Assembly (NCBI RefSeq): GCF_030209445.1
Contig: NZ_JARVSD010000021.1
Location: forward strand, 1-64,000
DNA: 64,000 nucleotides
From: Promicromonospora sp. MEB111
Lineage (GTDB): Bacteria; Actinomycetota; Actinomycetes; Actinomycetales; Cellulomonadaceae
Reading direction: 5' to 3'
The position numbers and the translations under genes were made by a program. The notes under the pieces are model-generated. The model did no database searches. It was not told the origin of the DNA and was given only the letters and a program-made list of their open reading frames with translations. Below, one piece after another: positions 8,294 to 17,536 of this stretch; position 1 is the stretch's first letter, and the number at the start of each line of letters is the position of its first letter.

Positions 8294-9937
8294 ATGATGA
8301 TCACCCCTAGAAAGGCTGCCGCGGCGACCGCCGCGGTCGCCCTCGGACTCACGCTCACGGCGTGCTCGTCCGGCGACGACGACGGCGCCGCCGTCGACAT
8401 GGCCGACAAGATGGTCGGCGCCATGGAGGACTACGGCGTCGGCACCACCTTCAAGGCGACCGAGCCGCTGGAGTTCGGGCTCATGTACCGCGACCACCCG
8501 AACTACCCGCTCCAGGAGGACTGGTCGATCCTCAAGGCGTTCGAGGAGGAGCACAACGTCACCTTCGACATCCAGTCGGTGCCCCTGGCCGACTGGCAGC
8601 AGAAGCGGGCGCTCCTGATCAGCTCCGGCGACGCCGCCGACCTGATCCCGTCCACCTACGCGGCCGACGTCGAGACGCTCACCTCGGGCGGCGCCGTCCT
8701 GCCGATCTCGGACTACCTCGACTACCTGCCGAACTTCCAGGACAAGGTCGAGAAGTGGGGCCTGCAGGAGGACCTGGACCGGCTGCGGCAGGCCGACGGC
8801 AAGTTCTACGTGCTGCCCGGCCTGCACGAGAACCCGAAGCCCTCGTACTCCATCGCCATCCGCGAGGACTGGTGGGAGGACGCCGGCCTGGAGGACCCGA
8901 AGACCTGGGACGAGTTCGCGGACCAGCTCGAGGTGATCAAGGAGGAGCACCCCGAGCTCGACTACCCGTACACCGAGCGCTGGTCCATCAACGGCCCCAT
9001 GGAGGCCACCCTCCAGGCCGCGGCCGGCAACTTCGGCACCGAGGCGGGCTGGGGCTACGGCGACGGCGTGACCTGGAACGGCTCCGAGTACGAGTACACG
9101 GGCGCGTCCGAGGGCTACAAGGAGCTCGTCTCCTACTTCGCCGACCTGGTGGACCGCGGCCTCCTGGACCCCGAGGGGCTCACGCAGGAGGACGACCCGG
9201 CCATCGCCAAGCTGACCACCGGCAAGGTCGCCGCCCTCGGCGTCAACGACCAGGAGATGACGCGGTACCGGACCGGCTTCGAGGAGGCCGGGGACAAGGA
9301 CGCGAAGCTCAAGGAGATCGTGGTCCCGGCCGGTCCCGCCGGCAACATCATGGACGCCACCACCGGCGGCCAGTTCGAGTCCGGCATCGCGCTCTCGTCC
9401 AGCGCCGCCGAGCGCGACGACTTCGTGGCGATGCTGCAGTTCGTCGACTGGCTCTACTACTCCGACGAGGGCCTCGAGTTCGCCAAGTGGGGCATCGAGG
9501 GCGAGACCTACACCAAGGACGCCGACGGCACCCGCACCCTGGCCGACGACGTCGACTGGGGCGGGCTCAACGCGGGTGCCCCGAAGCTGCTGAACACCGA
9601 CTTCGGCTACTACAACGGCGTCTGGTCGCTGGCCCACGGGTCCACCTCGGACCTGGTCAAGTCGACGCTCACGCCCGAGGTGCAGGACTTCCTCGACCAG
9701 ATGAACCAGAAGGACGTCGCGGAGAAGGGTCCGGGCATCGCCATGGACGAGATGCAGCGCGAGGAGTCCTCGCTGCTGCAGACCAACCTGCAGGACCTGG
9801 TCATGACGGCGACGGCCCAGTTCATCCTGGGTGACCGGCCGCTCGACGAGTGGGACGCGTACGTCGGCGAGCTGGAGAGCGCCGGCATGCAGACCTACGT
9901 CGACACGGTCAACCAGGCCGCGGGCGTCACCGAGTAA
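8294..9937 (+). CDS. extracellular solute-binding lipoprotein, YtcQ/LipO type
   Basis: 547 aa, about 100 residues longer than ordinary CUT1 binding proteins and typical of the YtcQ/LipO group. The N-terminus is a lipoprotein signal: MMITPRKAAA, a hydrophobic stretch, then the lipobox LTAC with the lipidated Cys near residue 25. GGAGG lies 6 bp before the ATG at 8294. It should capture an oligosaccharide outside the membrane for the two permeases upstream. Likely ligands are rhamnogalacturonan- or xylan-type oligosaccharides, given the downstream GH39 and GH42 enzymes; that is inference. Confidence 0.92.
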   Translation: MMITPRKAAAATAAVALGLTLTACSSGDDDGAAVDMADKMVGAMEDYGVGTTFKATEPLEFGLMYRDHPNYPLQEDWSILKAFEEEHNVTFDIQSVPLADWQQKRALLISSGDAADLIPSTYAADVETLTSGGAVLPISDYLDYLPNFQDKVEKWGLQEDLDRLRQADGKFYVLPGLHENPKPSYSIAIREDWWEDAGLEDPKTWDEFADQLEVIKEEHPELDYPYTERWSINGPMEATLQAAAGNFGTEAGWGYGDGVTWNGSEYEYTGASEGYKELVSYFADLVDRGLLDPEGLTQEDDPAIAKLTTGKVAALGVNDQEMTRYRTGFEEAGDKDAKLKEIVVPAGPAGNIMDATTGGQFESGIALSSSAAERDDFVAMLQFVDWLYYSDEGLEFAKWGIEGETYTKDADGTRTLADDVDWGGLNAGAPKLLNTDFGYYNGVWSLAHGSTSDLVKSTLTPEVQDFLDQMNQKDVAEKGPGIAMDEMQREESSLLQTNLQDLVMTATAQFILGDRPLDEWDAYVGELESAGMQTYVDTVNQAAGVTE

Positions 9938-9943
9938 CAACTC

Positions 9944-10004
9944 GTTGAGTGCGGGATTTTCGCCCTCCGAACGCCGTTCGGAGGGCGAAAATCCCGCACT
10001 CAAC
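9944..10004. terminator. 29-bp perfect-stem hairpin
   Basis: Arms at 9944-9972 and 9976-10004 are perfect complements (left arm starts GTTGAGTGCGGGATTTTCGC) around the loop GCC. It starts 6 bp after the binding-protein stop and lies upstream of the GH39 ribosome binding site. It likely separates the importer transcript from the hydrolase genes or reduces read-through. There is no T-run. Confidence 0.8.
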
Positions 10005-10021
10005 ACCGGAGGGGGAGTGTT

Positions 10022-11629
10022 GTGGAGCGGGTTCTCGTACCGGGTTCAGGGGCCGGCGTGCTCGGGGACGCCTGGCGTACCTGCGTGGGCACCGGGCGGT
10101 TCAACCTGGCGCTGCGCCAGGACTACCAGGAGTCGCTGACGCTGGTGCAGCGGGAGATCGGCTTCCGGTACATCCGTGGCCACGGCATCCTGCACGACGA
10201 CGTCGCCGTGCACCGCACGTACGACGCCGCCGGCCACCGGGGCACGGCCTACGTGTTCACCTACGTGGACCAGGTGGTCGACGCCTACCTGAAGCTCGGG
10301 ATCAAGCCGTTCCTGGAGCTCGGGTTCATGCCGAAGGCCCTCGCCTCCGGCGACCAGACCGTGTTCTGGTGGCTGGGCAACGTGACCCCGCCCCGCGACC
10401 CCGCCGAGTGGGCGAGCCTGGTGCGCGCCCTGCTGCGGCACCTCGTGGACCGGTACGGCCTCGACGAGGTGCGGACCTGGCCCGTCGAGGTCTGGAACGA
10501 GCCCAACCTCACGCACTTCTGGCAGGACGCGGACCAGGAGGCGTACTTCCGCCTCTACGAGACCTCCGTGCACGCGGTGAAGGACGTCGACGCGTCGCTC
10601 CAGGTGGGCGGCCCCGCCATCTCCCCGGGGGCGGACGACTGGTGGGAGCCCTTCGCGGAGTTCGTCACGCGGCGGGACCTGCCCGCCGACTTCCTCTCCG
10701 TGCACGCGTACAGCTCCGGCCCGGCACAGCACGTGCCGTTCGGCGTCTACCAGACCTTCCGGCGGCCCGAGCACCTGCTCGACCAGTTCGCCCGGCCCGG
10801 CAAGATCCTCGCCGGGACGGCGCTCGCTGGCCGGCCCCTGCACGTCACGGAGTTCAACACCAGCTACCGGCCCGACAACCCGGTGCACGACACGGCCTGG
10901 AACGCCGCCTACCTCGCGCCCGTGCTCGCGGGCGGCGGCGAGCACGCCGACTCCTTCTCCTACTGGACGTTCTGCGACGTCTTCGAGGAGGAGGGAGTGC
11001 CGGCGTCGTTCTTCCACGGCGGGTTCGGCATGCTGGGCCACCGTCAGGTGCGCAAGCCGACCTATCACCTGTACGCGTTCATGGCGCGGATGGGTCAGGA
11101 GGTGCTGGCGCGCGGCGTCGACCACCTGGTCACGCGCCACGCCGCCACGGGACGGGTGACGGTACTCGCCTGGCAGCCCGTGGGTGGCACCGACGACCCG
11201 GCCGAGCCGGACCGCCACGAGATCCGGCTGAGCCTCCCGGTCGGGTCGGTCGCACAGGTCACCGGAGGGACCCACGGGTCTGACCCGTCGCGGGTGTTCG
11301 CGATGCGGTACGACGTGGACGAGACCGCCGGCAACGCGTGGGCGGCGTGGCGCGAGATGGGCCGGCCCGCGTCGCCGTCGGGCAGACAGCTGGACGCGCT
11401 GCACGAGGCGAGCGAACCCGCCCGGCGCGCCTTCAGCCTTCCCGTCGTCCCGGCGGCGGACGGCGGCCGGGTCGAGCTCGACCTGACGCTCGGCCGGCAC
11501 GGCATCACCCTGGTGACCCTGGACCCGGTCCGCGACGAGACCCCGCCCTGGCTGGACGACGCGCGGATCCTGGGCCGGACACCGAACCCGAACGACAGCC
11601 GGACCTCGAACGACAAGGACGACGCGTGA
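10022..11629 (+). CDS. glycoside hydrolase family 39 beta-xylosidase-like enzyme
   Basis: 535 aa, (beta/alpha)8 clan-A hydrolase. The acid/base is E160 in VEVWNEPNLTHFW and the nucleophile E277 in HVTEFNTSYRPDNP, the same numbers as in the Thermoanaerobacterium XynB xylosidase. No signal peptide is visible, so it acts in the cytoplasm on imported oligosaccharides. The GTG at 10022 follows GGAGGGGGA. It is coupled by GTGA to the GH42 gene. Beta-xylosidase is the commonest GH39 activity; beta-galactosidase and other pyranosidases also occur in the family, so the exact substrate is uncertain. Confidence 0.9.
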   Translation: MERVLVPGSGAGVLGDAWRTCVGTGRFNLALRQDYQESLTLVQREIGFRYIRGHGILHDDVAVHRTYDAAGHRGTAYVFTYVDQVVDAYLKLGIKPFLELGFMPKALASGDQTVFWWLGNVTPPRDPAEWASLVRALLRHLVDRYGLDEVRTWPVEVWNEPNLTHFWQDADQEAYFRLYETSVHAVKDVDASLQVGGPAISPGADDWWEPFAEFVTRRDLPADFLSVHAYSSGPAQHVPFGVYQTFRRPEHLLDQFARPGKILAGTALAGRPLHVTEFNTSYRPDNPVHDTAWNAAYLAPVLAGGGEHADSFSYWTFCDVFEEEGVPASFFHGGFGMLGHRQVRKPTYHLYAFMARMGQEVLARGVDHLVTRHAATGRVTVLAWQPVGGTDDPAEPDRHEIRLSLPVGSVAQVTGGTHGSDPSRVFAMRYDVDETAGNAWAAWREMGRPASPSGRQLDALHEASEPARRAFSLPVVPAADGGRVELDLTLGRHGITLVTLDPVRDETPPWLDDARILGRTPNPNDSRTSNDKDDA

Positions 11630-13680
11630 CCGACTCGAAGATCCTGTACGGCGGCGACTACAACCCGGAGCAGTGGCCACGCGCCGTCTGGGAGGACGAC
11701 TACGCGGCCTTCGACAAGGCGTCGATCGACACGGTCACGCTCAACGTCTTCTCCTGGGCCACGCTCCAGCCGGACGAGGACACCTACGACTTCGCACGGC
11801 TCGACGAGATCGTGGCCCGCGCGGTCGAGGGCGGGCGCGGCATCGTGCTGGCGACGTCCACCGGCGCGCTGCCGCCGTGGCTGGCGCACCGGCACCCCGA
11901 GGTCGAGCGCACCGACTTCCAGGGCCGGCGCCACGTGTTCGGGCAGCGGCACAACGCGTGCCCCAGCTCGCCGGTCTACCGGCGGCTGTCGGCGGAGCTG
12001 GCCGGCCGGATCGCCGGGCGGTACGCCGGCACGCCCGGCCTGGTCGCGTGGCACGTCGGCAACGAGTACGGCGGGTTCGACGGCGGCTGCTGGTGCGACC
12101 TGTGCGCCGCCGGCTTCCGCGACTGGCTGTGCGCGCGGTACGGCACGCTGGAGCGGCTGAACGAGGCGTGGAACGCGACGTTCTGGTCGCACACGTTCTC
12201 CGACTGGGCGCAGATCGTGCCGCCGAACATGCTCAGCGAGCACTGGCGCGGACCGGACCACACGGCGTTCCAGGGCATCACGCTCGACTACCGCCGGTTC
12301 ATGTCGGACGCGATGCTGGCCAACTACCGCGACGAGAAGGCGCGCATCCGCGAGCACGACGCGACCACGCCGGTGACGACCAACTTCATGGGCATGTTCC
12401 GGCCGATCGACTACCACCGGTGGGCCGACGACCTCGACTTCGCCTCCTGGGACAACTACCCGCCGGGGCCGCGCGAGCAGGCGCGCATGGCGCTCGCGCA
12501 CGACGTCATGCGCGGGCTCAAGGACGGCGCGCCCTTCTGGGTCATGGAGCAGACGCCGACCATCACCGCCTCGCGCGACGTGAACCCGGTGAAGCGGCCG
12601 GGCGTGCTGCGGCTGTGGTCGTGGCAGGCCGTGGCGCACGGCGCCGACGCCGTCCTCTACTTCCAGATGCGGCAGGCGAAGGGCGCGAGCGAGAAGTACC
12701 ACGGCGCCGTCCTGGACCACGCCGGGCGCACGGACACGCGGTCGTTCCGCGAGGTCGCGGCCCTGGGCGGCGAGCTGGCCGGGCTGGGGGACGCCGTGGT
12801 CGGCGCCCGGACGCCCGCCCGCGTCGCGCTGCTCTTCGACTGGGACTCCTGGTGGGTCGCCGAGATGACGGACGGCTTCAACCGGCACGCGCGCTACGTC
12901 GACACGGTGCTGGCCTACTACCGCGCGCTGTGGCAGGCGGGCGCCCAGGTCGACGTGGTGCCCACGACGGCCGACCTGGCGCGGTACGACGTGGTGCTCG
13001 CCCCCATGCTGCACGTGCTGAAGGGCGACGTCGCCACGCGGCTCGCGGCCGTGACGGAGCGTGGGGGCTCGGTGCTCGCGTCGTTCTGGTCGGGGCGCGC
13101 GGACGAGGACGCCAACGCCTACCTCATGGACGCGCCCGGCCCGCTGGCCCCGTTGTTCGGTGTCCGGGTCGAGGAGACCGACTCGGCCGAGCCGGGCGTC
13201 ACCAATCCCGTGGCCCTGACCGACGGGTCCGGCGAGGCGGTCTCCGCTGCGCAGCTCGTGTTCGAGGTGCTCGTGCCGGAGGGCGCCGAGGTGGTCGGCA
13301 CCTACGGCGCCGAGTTCTACGCGGGCACGCCCGCGGTGACGCGGCACCGGCCCGGCGGGGCCGACGGCGGCGAGGCCTGGTACGTCGCGACCGGCCTGGA
13401 CGACGCCGGGGTCGGGTGGGTGGTGCGCCGGGTGCTGGACCGGCACGGGCTCGTGGGCCCGTACGCCGACGTGCCCGACGTCGAGCTCGCCGTGCGGTCC
13501 AAGGACGGCGTGCGGTTCGCCTTCGTGCTGTCGCACGCGACCGGGCCCGTCGAGGTCGCGGCGCACGCGTCCGGCGTCGACCTGCTGACCGGCCGGACCG
13601 TGCGGCAGGGGGAGACGCTCCGGCTCGACCCGACCGACGTCGTGCTGCTGCGCGAGGACCTGCCCGGGGAGCCGGCGTGA
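11626..13680 (+). CDS. glycoside hydrolase family 42 beta-galactosidase
   Basis: 684 aa from GTG at 11626, overlapping the GH39 stop. N-terminal YGGDYNPEQWP is the GH42 hallmark. The acid/base is E147 in WHVGNEYGG, the nucleophile E309 in FWVMEQTP. C112 plus C155, C157 and C160 (CWCDLC) form the usual four-cysteine zinc site. A trimerization domain and a small beta domain follow. It has no signal peptide, so it is cytoplasmic. It probably removes beta-linked galactose, or alpha-L-arabinopyranose as some GH42 do, from imported pectin or galactan side-chain oligomers. Confidence 0.95.
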   Translation: MTDSKILYGGDYNPEQWPRAVWEDDYAAFDKASIDTVTLNVFSWATLQPDEDTYDFARLDEIVARAVEGGRGIVLATSTGALPPWLAHRHPEVERTDFQGRRHVFGQRHNACPSSPVYRRLSAELAGRIAGRYAGTPGLVAWHVGNEYGGFDGGCWCDLCAAGFRDWLCARYGTLERLNEAWNATFWSHTFSDWAQIVPPNMLSEHWRGPDHTAFQGITLDYRRFMSDAMLANYRDEKARIREHDATTPVTTNFMGMFRPIDYHRWADDLDFASWDNYPPGPREQARMALAHDVMRGLKDGAPFWVMEQTPTITASRDVNPVKRPGVLRLWSWQAVAHGADAVLYFQMRQAKGASEKYHGAVLDHAGRTDTRSFREVAALGGELAGLGDAVVGARTPARVALLFDWDSWWVAEMTDGFNRHARYVDTVLAYYRALWQAGAQVDVVPTTADLARYDVVLAPMLHVLKGDVATRLAAVTERGGSVLASFWSGRADEDANAYLMDAPGPLAPLFGVRVEETDSAEPGVTNPVALTDGSGEAVSAAQLVFEVLVPEGAEVVGTYGAEFYAGTPAVTRHRPGGADGGEAWYVATGLDDAGVGWVVRRVLDRHGLVGPYADVPDVELAVRSKDGVRFAFVLSHATGPVEVAAHASGVDLLTGRTVRQGETLRLDPTDVVLLREDLPGEPA

Positions 13681-14402
13681 GCTCCGGCGGGGCGGGCGGC
13701 CCGGGCTCCGGGCGTCGGGGGGACGGCGAGCGGCGCGAGTTCGGCGAGGGTGTGCTCGGCCGCGCCACCGCGCTCGTGTACTGGCACCTGATCGTCGAGC
13801 TGCTGCTCGTCGTCGCCGTGCTGCCGGGCGCGCTGGCGTCGCTCCTGCTGGAGCGGGCGCCGGGCAACGCGCTGCTCTTCGCGCTGTGCCTGCTTCCGGT
13901 GGGGCCGGCCGTGGCGGCGGGGCTGTTCGCCCTCCGGGACCGCACGCGGGCCGAGGGGCTCACCCCGGCGGCGTCGTTCTGGCGTGGGTACCGGCTGAAC
14001 TGGGCGGACGCCCTGCGGGTGTGGGTGCCCGCGCTCGTCGTGGGCGTGGTGGTCGTGCTGGGACTGGCGAACGTGGGTGCGGGCGGCGTGCCCGGCTGGT
14101 ACGCGGGAGTGCTGGTCGTGGTGGGCGCGGGCCTGGCCCTGTGGGCCGTGAACGCGCTGGTGATCGTGTCGTTCTTCGGGTTCCGCACCCGGGACTCGGT
14201 GCGGCTCGCGGCGCACTACCTGGGCGCCCGGCCGCTCGTGACGCTGGGCACGCTCTCGCTGCTCGTGCTGGCCGCCGGGATCGTGGTGCTGACCACTGAG
14301 GCGGTGTTCGGCCTGCTCGCGGTGGTCTGGCTCGCCCTCGTGCTGCGCAACGCGGCGCCCGTCCTGGCCGACGTCGAGCAGCGGTTCACGCCCGCGAGCT
14401 GA
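13677..14402 (+). CDS. DUF624 (YesL-like) membrane protein
   Basis: 241 aa from GTG at 13677, which overlaps the GH42 stop by 4 bp. It has about five hydrophobic segments and the family's LLPVGPAVAAGLFALRDR and FWRGYRLNW stretches. DUF624 proteins, like B. subtilis YesL, often sit next to CUT1 importers of pectin oligosaccharides, but their biochemical role is unknown. Here it ends a three-gene coupled unit with GH39 and GH42. A second DUF624 gene ends the importer operon at 35479. Confidence 0.85.
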   Translation: MSSGGAGGPGSGRRGDGERREFGEGVLGRATALVYWHLIVELLLVVAVLPGALASLLLERAPGNALLFALCLLPVGPAVAAGLFALRDRTRAEGLTPAASFWRGYRLNWADALRVWVPALVVGVVVVLGLANVGAGGVPGWYAGVLVVVGAGLALWAVNALVIVSFFGFRTRDSVRLAAHYLGARPLVTLGTLSLLVLAAGIVVLTTEAVFGLLAVVWLALVLRNAAPVLADVEQRFTPAS

Positions 14403-14456
14403 GGCACGATCAGGACAGCATTGTCCGATCTGCGGCTCGTGCGCCAAGGTGTGCGC

Positions 14457-15380
14457 ATGGCTATCAAGCAGGGGGACCCGGGACGGCTGACCTACCGCTA
14501 TCTACGCGTGGCGATCGTGGCCGTGGTGCTGGTGCTGTTCGTGTCGCTGACCATGCAGATCGTCGCCGACCACGGGCGGCTGGACTCCGGCGAGGAGTGG
14601 TGGCACGCGTCCATCAGCGCCTACTTCTACTCGCCGGTGCAGAGCATCTTCGTGGGCACGCTGGTGGCCATCGGCACGTGCCTCATCGCGATCAAGGGCC
14701 GGCACGGCGCCGAGGAGGTGCTGCTCAACTTCGCGGGCATGTTCGCCGTGGTCGTCGCCCTGGTGCCCACGCCGCTCGACGTCGCGATGTGCACCGGCGA
14801 GCCGTACTGCGTGGACGTGCCCGAGCGGGTCGGCAACAACATCGGCACGCTGCTGCTGGTCGGCGGCCTGGTGCTGGTGCTCGCCACCTGGCCGCGGCGC
14901 CGCGACCTGGGCGGCCACCACGGCTGGGACCTGTGGCTCACGTGGCTGACGTGGGCAGCGACCGGTGTCTGGCTGCTGGTGTGGCCCGGCAGCTTTCTCA
15001 CGACGGCGCACTACGCCGCGGCCGTGCTGCTGTTCGGCTGCCTGATCGCCGTCGCGTGGATCAACGGCTCCGACCAGGCCGTGACCGCCCAGGCGCTCGA
15101 ACGGCTGCGCGGCCTGTCGCCCGCGGCCTACCGGGTCTGGTACCGGTGGATCGCCGGGGTGATGGCCGTGGTGCTCGTGGTGGGCCTGGCGACCATGGTG
15201 GTGCTCGACCGCTTCGTCCCGGACCTGTTCCCGCAGACGCTGTTCGTGGTCGAGACCGTGCTGATGCTGGTCTTCGCGCTGTTCTGGACGCTGCAGACCA
15301 TCCAGTTCTGGGACATCGGCCTGCCGGCGCGGGCGCGGGTGGAGACCAGCAAGGCCCCGGGCGACACCCCTGGCGCGTAA
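14457..15380 (+). CDS. hypothetical multi-pass membrane protein
   Basis: 307 aa from the ATG at 14457, with AAGGTG 5 bp upstream. It shows about seven to eight hydrophobic segments. Between the first two is [23 protein letters not shown], whose aromatic-rich SISAYFYS element recurs in actinobacterial membrane proteins of unknown function. Two cysteines (MCTGEPYC) sit in an apparent extracytoplasmic loop and could form a disulfide. The C-terminus is short and polar. I do not recognise a function. It is only loosely linked to the sugar genes (55-bp gap after DUF624, 10 bp before the YnfA-like gene). Confidence 0.75.
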   Translation: MAIKQGDPGRLTYRYLRVAIVAVVLVLFVSLTMQIVADHGRLDSGEEWWHASISAYFYSPVQSIFVGTLVAIGTCLIAIKGRHGAEEVLLNFAGMFAVVVALVPTPLDVAMCTGEPYCVDVPERVGNNIGTLLLVGGLVLVLATWPRRRDLGGHHGWDLWLTWLTWAATGVWLLVWPGSFLTTAHYAAAVLLFGCLIAVAWINGSDQAVTAQALERLRGLSPAAYRVWYRWIAGVMAVVLVVGLATMVVLDRFVPDLFPQTLFVVETVLMLVFALFWTLQTIQFWDIGLPARARVETSKAPGDTPGA

Positions 15381-15390
15381 CGTCACCCCG

Positions 15391-15732
15391 GTGACCGTGA
15401 TCCGTTCGATCGTCCTGTTCGTGGCCGCGGCCGTCCTCGAGATCGGCGGTGCCTGGCTCGTCTGGCAGGGCGTGCGCGAGCACAAGGGCTGGCTGTGGAT
15501 CGGCGCGGGGGTCATCGCGCTGGGCCTGTACGGGTTCTTCGCCACCCTGCAGCCGGACGCCGGCTTCGGCCGCATCCTCGCCGCCTACGGCGGCGTCTTC
15601 GTCGCGGGCTCCCTGGTCTGGGCCATGGCCGTCGACGGCTTCCGGCCCGACCGCTGGGACGTGATCGGCGCGCTCATCTGTCTGGTGGGCGTCGCCGTCA
15701 TCATGTACGCCCCGCGGCCGGACGCGGGCTAG
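15391..15732 (+). CDS. YnfA/UPF0060 small membrane protein
   Basis: 113 aa with four hydrophobic segments, the standard size of YnfA. It contains [23 protein letters not shown] and [22 protein letters not shown], both highly characteristic. The start is GTG at 15391. It belongs to the drug/metabolite transporter-like small membrane proteins. Its substrate is unsettled and it has no evident tie to the surrounding sugar catabolism. Confidence 0.92.
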   Translation: MTVIRSIVLFVAAAVLEIGGAWLVWQGVREHKGWLWIGAGVIALGLYGFFATLQPDAGFGRILAAYGGVFVAGSLVWAMAVDGFRPDRWDVIGALICLVGVAVIMYAPRPDAG

Positions 15733-15862
15733 GCGCCTGCCCGCGAGGCGCCCAGCCCGCGAAGTGCCACAGGGTGCGGCTGATGGGGCCGGGCAGGCCG
15801 GATCGTCAGCACAGTGGCACCCGCGCCGATGACTTTTCCTGGTCCGCCCCGTCGGACCTGGC

Positions 15863-17008
15863 ATGGGCGACGACGCTGCGGCTGACGTACGGGCACGTGT
15901 CCAGCACGCGGTCGACCGGCTCGTGGCCGACGGCGGCGAGGTCGGCCTCCAGGTGGCGGTCGTCCACCGGGGCGACCTCGTGGTCGACGCCGTGGGCGGG
16001 CTGGCCGACGCCCGGCGAGGAGCGGCCGTCGCCCCCGACACCCTGTTCTTCGCCGCGTCGACGGCCAAGGGGATCGCCTCCGCCGTCGCGCACGTGCTGG
16101 TGGAGCGCGGCGAGCTGGACTACGACCTGCGGATCGCCGACGTCTGGCCCGGGTTCGCCACGCACGGCAAGGGCGGCGCGACGCTGCGGCACGTGCTGAT
16201 GCACTCGGTCGGCGTGCCCGCCCCGCCGTACACGACGACCGTCGGGGACCTGTGCGACTGGGACCGGATGTGCCGGCTGCTCGCCGACGAGGAGCCCTGG
16301 TGGGAGCCGGGCACCGGGTTCGGGTACCACGCCCAGACCTTCGGCTTCCTGCTCGGCGAGACGGTGCGCCGGGCCACCGGGCGCACGCTGTCGTGGTGGC
16401 TCCGCGAGGCCGTCACGCGGCCGCTCGGCGTCGAGGACGACGTGCACTTCGGCGTGCCCCCGGCACTGCTGGGGCGGGTGGCGCGGCAGGAGCCGGCCCC
16501 CGGGCCGCCCTCGTGGCCCGAACCGGGCTCGCCCGCCGACCGTGCGCTCCCGCCCGGGATGCGACCCGACGCCGCTTTCGCCAACCGGCGTGACGTGCTC
16601 ACGAGCGACATCCCCTCCGGGGGCACGATGTCGGCACGCGGCGCGGCCCGCGTGTTCGCGGGCCTGCTCGGGTACGGCGACGCCGCCCTGGTGTCGCCGG
16701 CCCGGCTGGCCGAGATGGCGCGGCCCGCGTTCGAGGGGCGCGACGCCGTGCTGGACGTGCCCTCGACGTGGGCGTTCGGGTTCGCCCCGTCGCGCCCGGG
16801 CGTCCTCCCCTCCCGCCCGGGGTCGGCCTTCGGTATGTTCGGCGCGAACGGCTCCGGGGTCTGGGCCGACATCGACACCGGTGTCGCGGTCGCCGTGATG
16901 CGCAACCGGTTCAGCCCGGGCTGGAGCACCGCCGGCGAGATCGACCGGCTCGTCGCAGAGCACTTTCCGACGTCGTCAGAAGGAGAAGCCTCGTGGACAA
17001 CCCAGTGA
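15863..17008 (+). CDS. beta-lactamase-fold serine hydrolase (class C / EstB-like)
   Basis: 381 aa. The nucleophile motif S66-T-A-K69 (AASTAKG) is followed by a Y-x-x motif in GFGYHAQTFG and a C-terminal FGANGSG in place of KTG. No signal peptide or membrane anchor is seen, which suggests an intracellular esterase or amidase, not a penicillin-binding protein. The ATG at 15863 has only a weak Shine-Dalgarno. Its 3' end overlaps the next gene by 16 bp, so the two are coupled. Carboxylesterase is the usual activity of soluble relatives; deacylation of plant sugars is possible but unsupported. Confidence 0.88.
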   Translation: MGDDAAADVRARVQHAVDRLVADGGEVGLQVAVVHRGDLVVDAVGGLADARRGAAVAPDTLFFAASTAKGIASAVAHVLVERGELDYDLRIADVWPGFATHGKGGATLRHVLMHSVGVPAPPYTTTVGDLCDWDRMCRLLADEEPWWEPGTGFGYHAQTFGFLLGETVRRATGRTLSWWLREAVTRPLGVEDDVHFGVPPALLGRVARQEPAPGPPSWPEPGSPADRALPPGMRPDAAFANRRDVLTSDIPSGGTMSARGAARVFAGLLGYGDAALVSPARLAEMARPAFEGRDAVLDVPSTWAFGFAPSRPGVLPSRPGSAFGMFGANGSGVWADIDTGVAVAVMRNRFSPGWSTAGEIDRLVAEHFPTSSEGEASWTTQ

Positions 17009-17499
17009 CCGAGCTCGACGCACGGTTCAGCGACCCCGGCGTGCAGCCGACCGCGTGGGAGGAGACGCAGGGGGTGCTGGAGAACGCCCAGCTCACCTGG
17101 CTGACCACCGTGCGCGCCGACGGGCGCCCGCACGTCACGCCGCTCGTCGCCGTCTGGCTGGAGGGGGCTCTGCACTTCTGCACCGGCCCCGAGGAGCAGA
17201 AGGCCGTCAACCTGGAGGGCAACCCGAACGTGGTGCTGACCACCGGCGACAGCACCTGGAACAAGGGGCTGGACGTCATGGTCGAGGGCCCGGCCCGGCG
17301 CGTGACCGACCAGCGGACGCTGGAGAAGCTCGCCGAGGCGTGGCGCACCAAGTGGACCGGGCAGTGGCAGTACGAGGTGGGCGAGGAGGCCTTCACCAAC
17401 GACATCGGCGGGACCGCGCTCGTGTTCGCGGTCCAGCCGACCAAGGTGCTGGCCTTCGGCAAGGGCACGTACAGCCACACCCGCTACACGCCGCGCTAG
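16993..17499 (+). CDS. pyridoxamine 5'-phosphate oxidase-like FMN/F420-binding protein
   Basis: 168 aa split-barrel protein from GTG at 16993, with AGGAG 7 bp upstream inside the 3' end of the serine hydrolase gene. LTWLTTVRADGRPHVTPLVAVWLEG and LHFCTGPEEQKAVNLEGNPNVVLTTG are the family's flavin-phosphate-binding strands. Such proteins in actinobacteria are usually FMN- or F420-dependent reductases or haem-related proteins. The substrate cannot be told from the sequence. Confidence 0.88.
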   Translation: MDNPVTELDARFSDPGVQPTAWEETQGVLENAQLTWLTTVRADGRPHVTPLVAVWLEGALHFCTGPEEQKAVNLEGNPNVVLTTGDSTWNKGLDVMVEGPARRVTDQRTLEKLAEAWRTKWTGQWQYEVGEEAFTNDIGGTALVFAVQPTKVLAFGKGTYSHTRYTPR

Positions 17500-17509
17500 C
17501 CCGCGGCGC

Positions 17510-17527
17510 GCCCGGCCTCCGCCGGGC
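17510..17527. terminator. short hairpin between convergent genes
   Basis: GCCCGGC (17510-17516) pairs with GCCGGGC (17521-17527) around the loop CTCC. It lies in the 37-bp gap between the rightward oxidoreductase and the leftward acyltransferase. Confidence 0.5.
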
Positions 17528-17536
17528 CGCACCGGC

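Noticed and set aside
9944-10004. Terminal inverted repeats of an insertion sequence
   Set aside because: The arms are 3 bp apart with nothing between them, no transposase gene is present, and no target-site duplication is visible.
15733-15862. Terminator hairpins after the YnfA-like gene
   Set aside because: GCCTGCCCG/CGGGCAGGC (15735, 15790) and GTGCCAC/GTGGCAC (15764, 15814) can pair, but loops are over 40 nt and the two pairings cross each other. The support is too weak to call.
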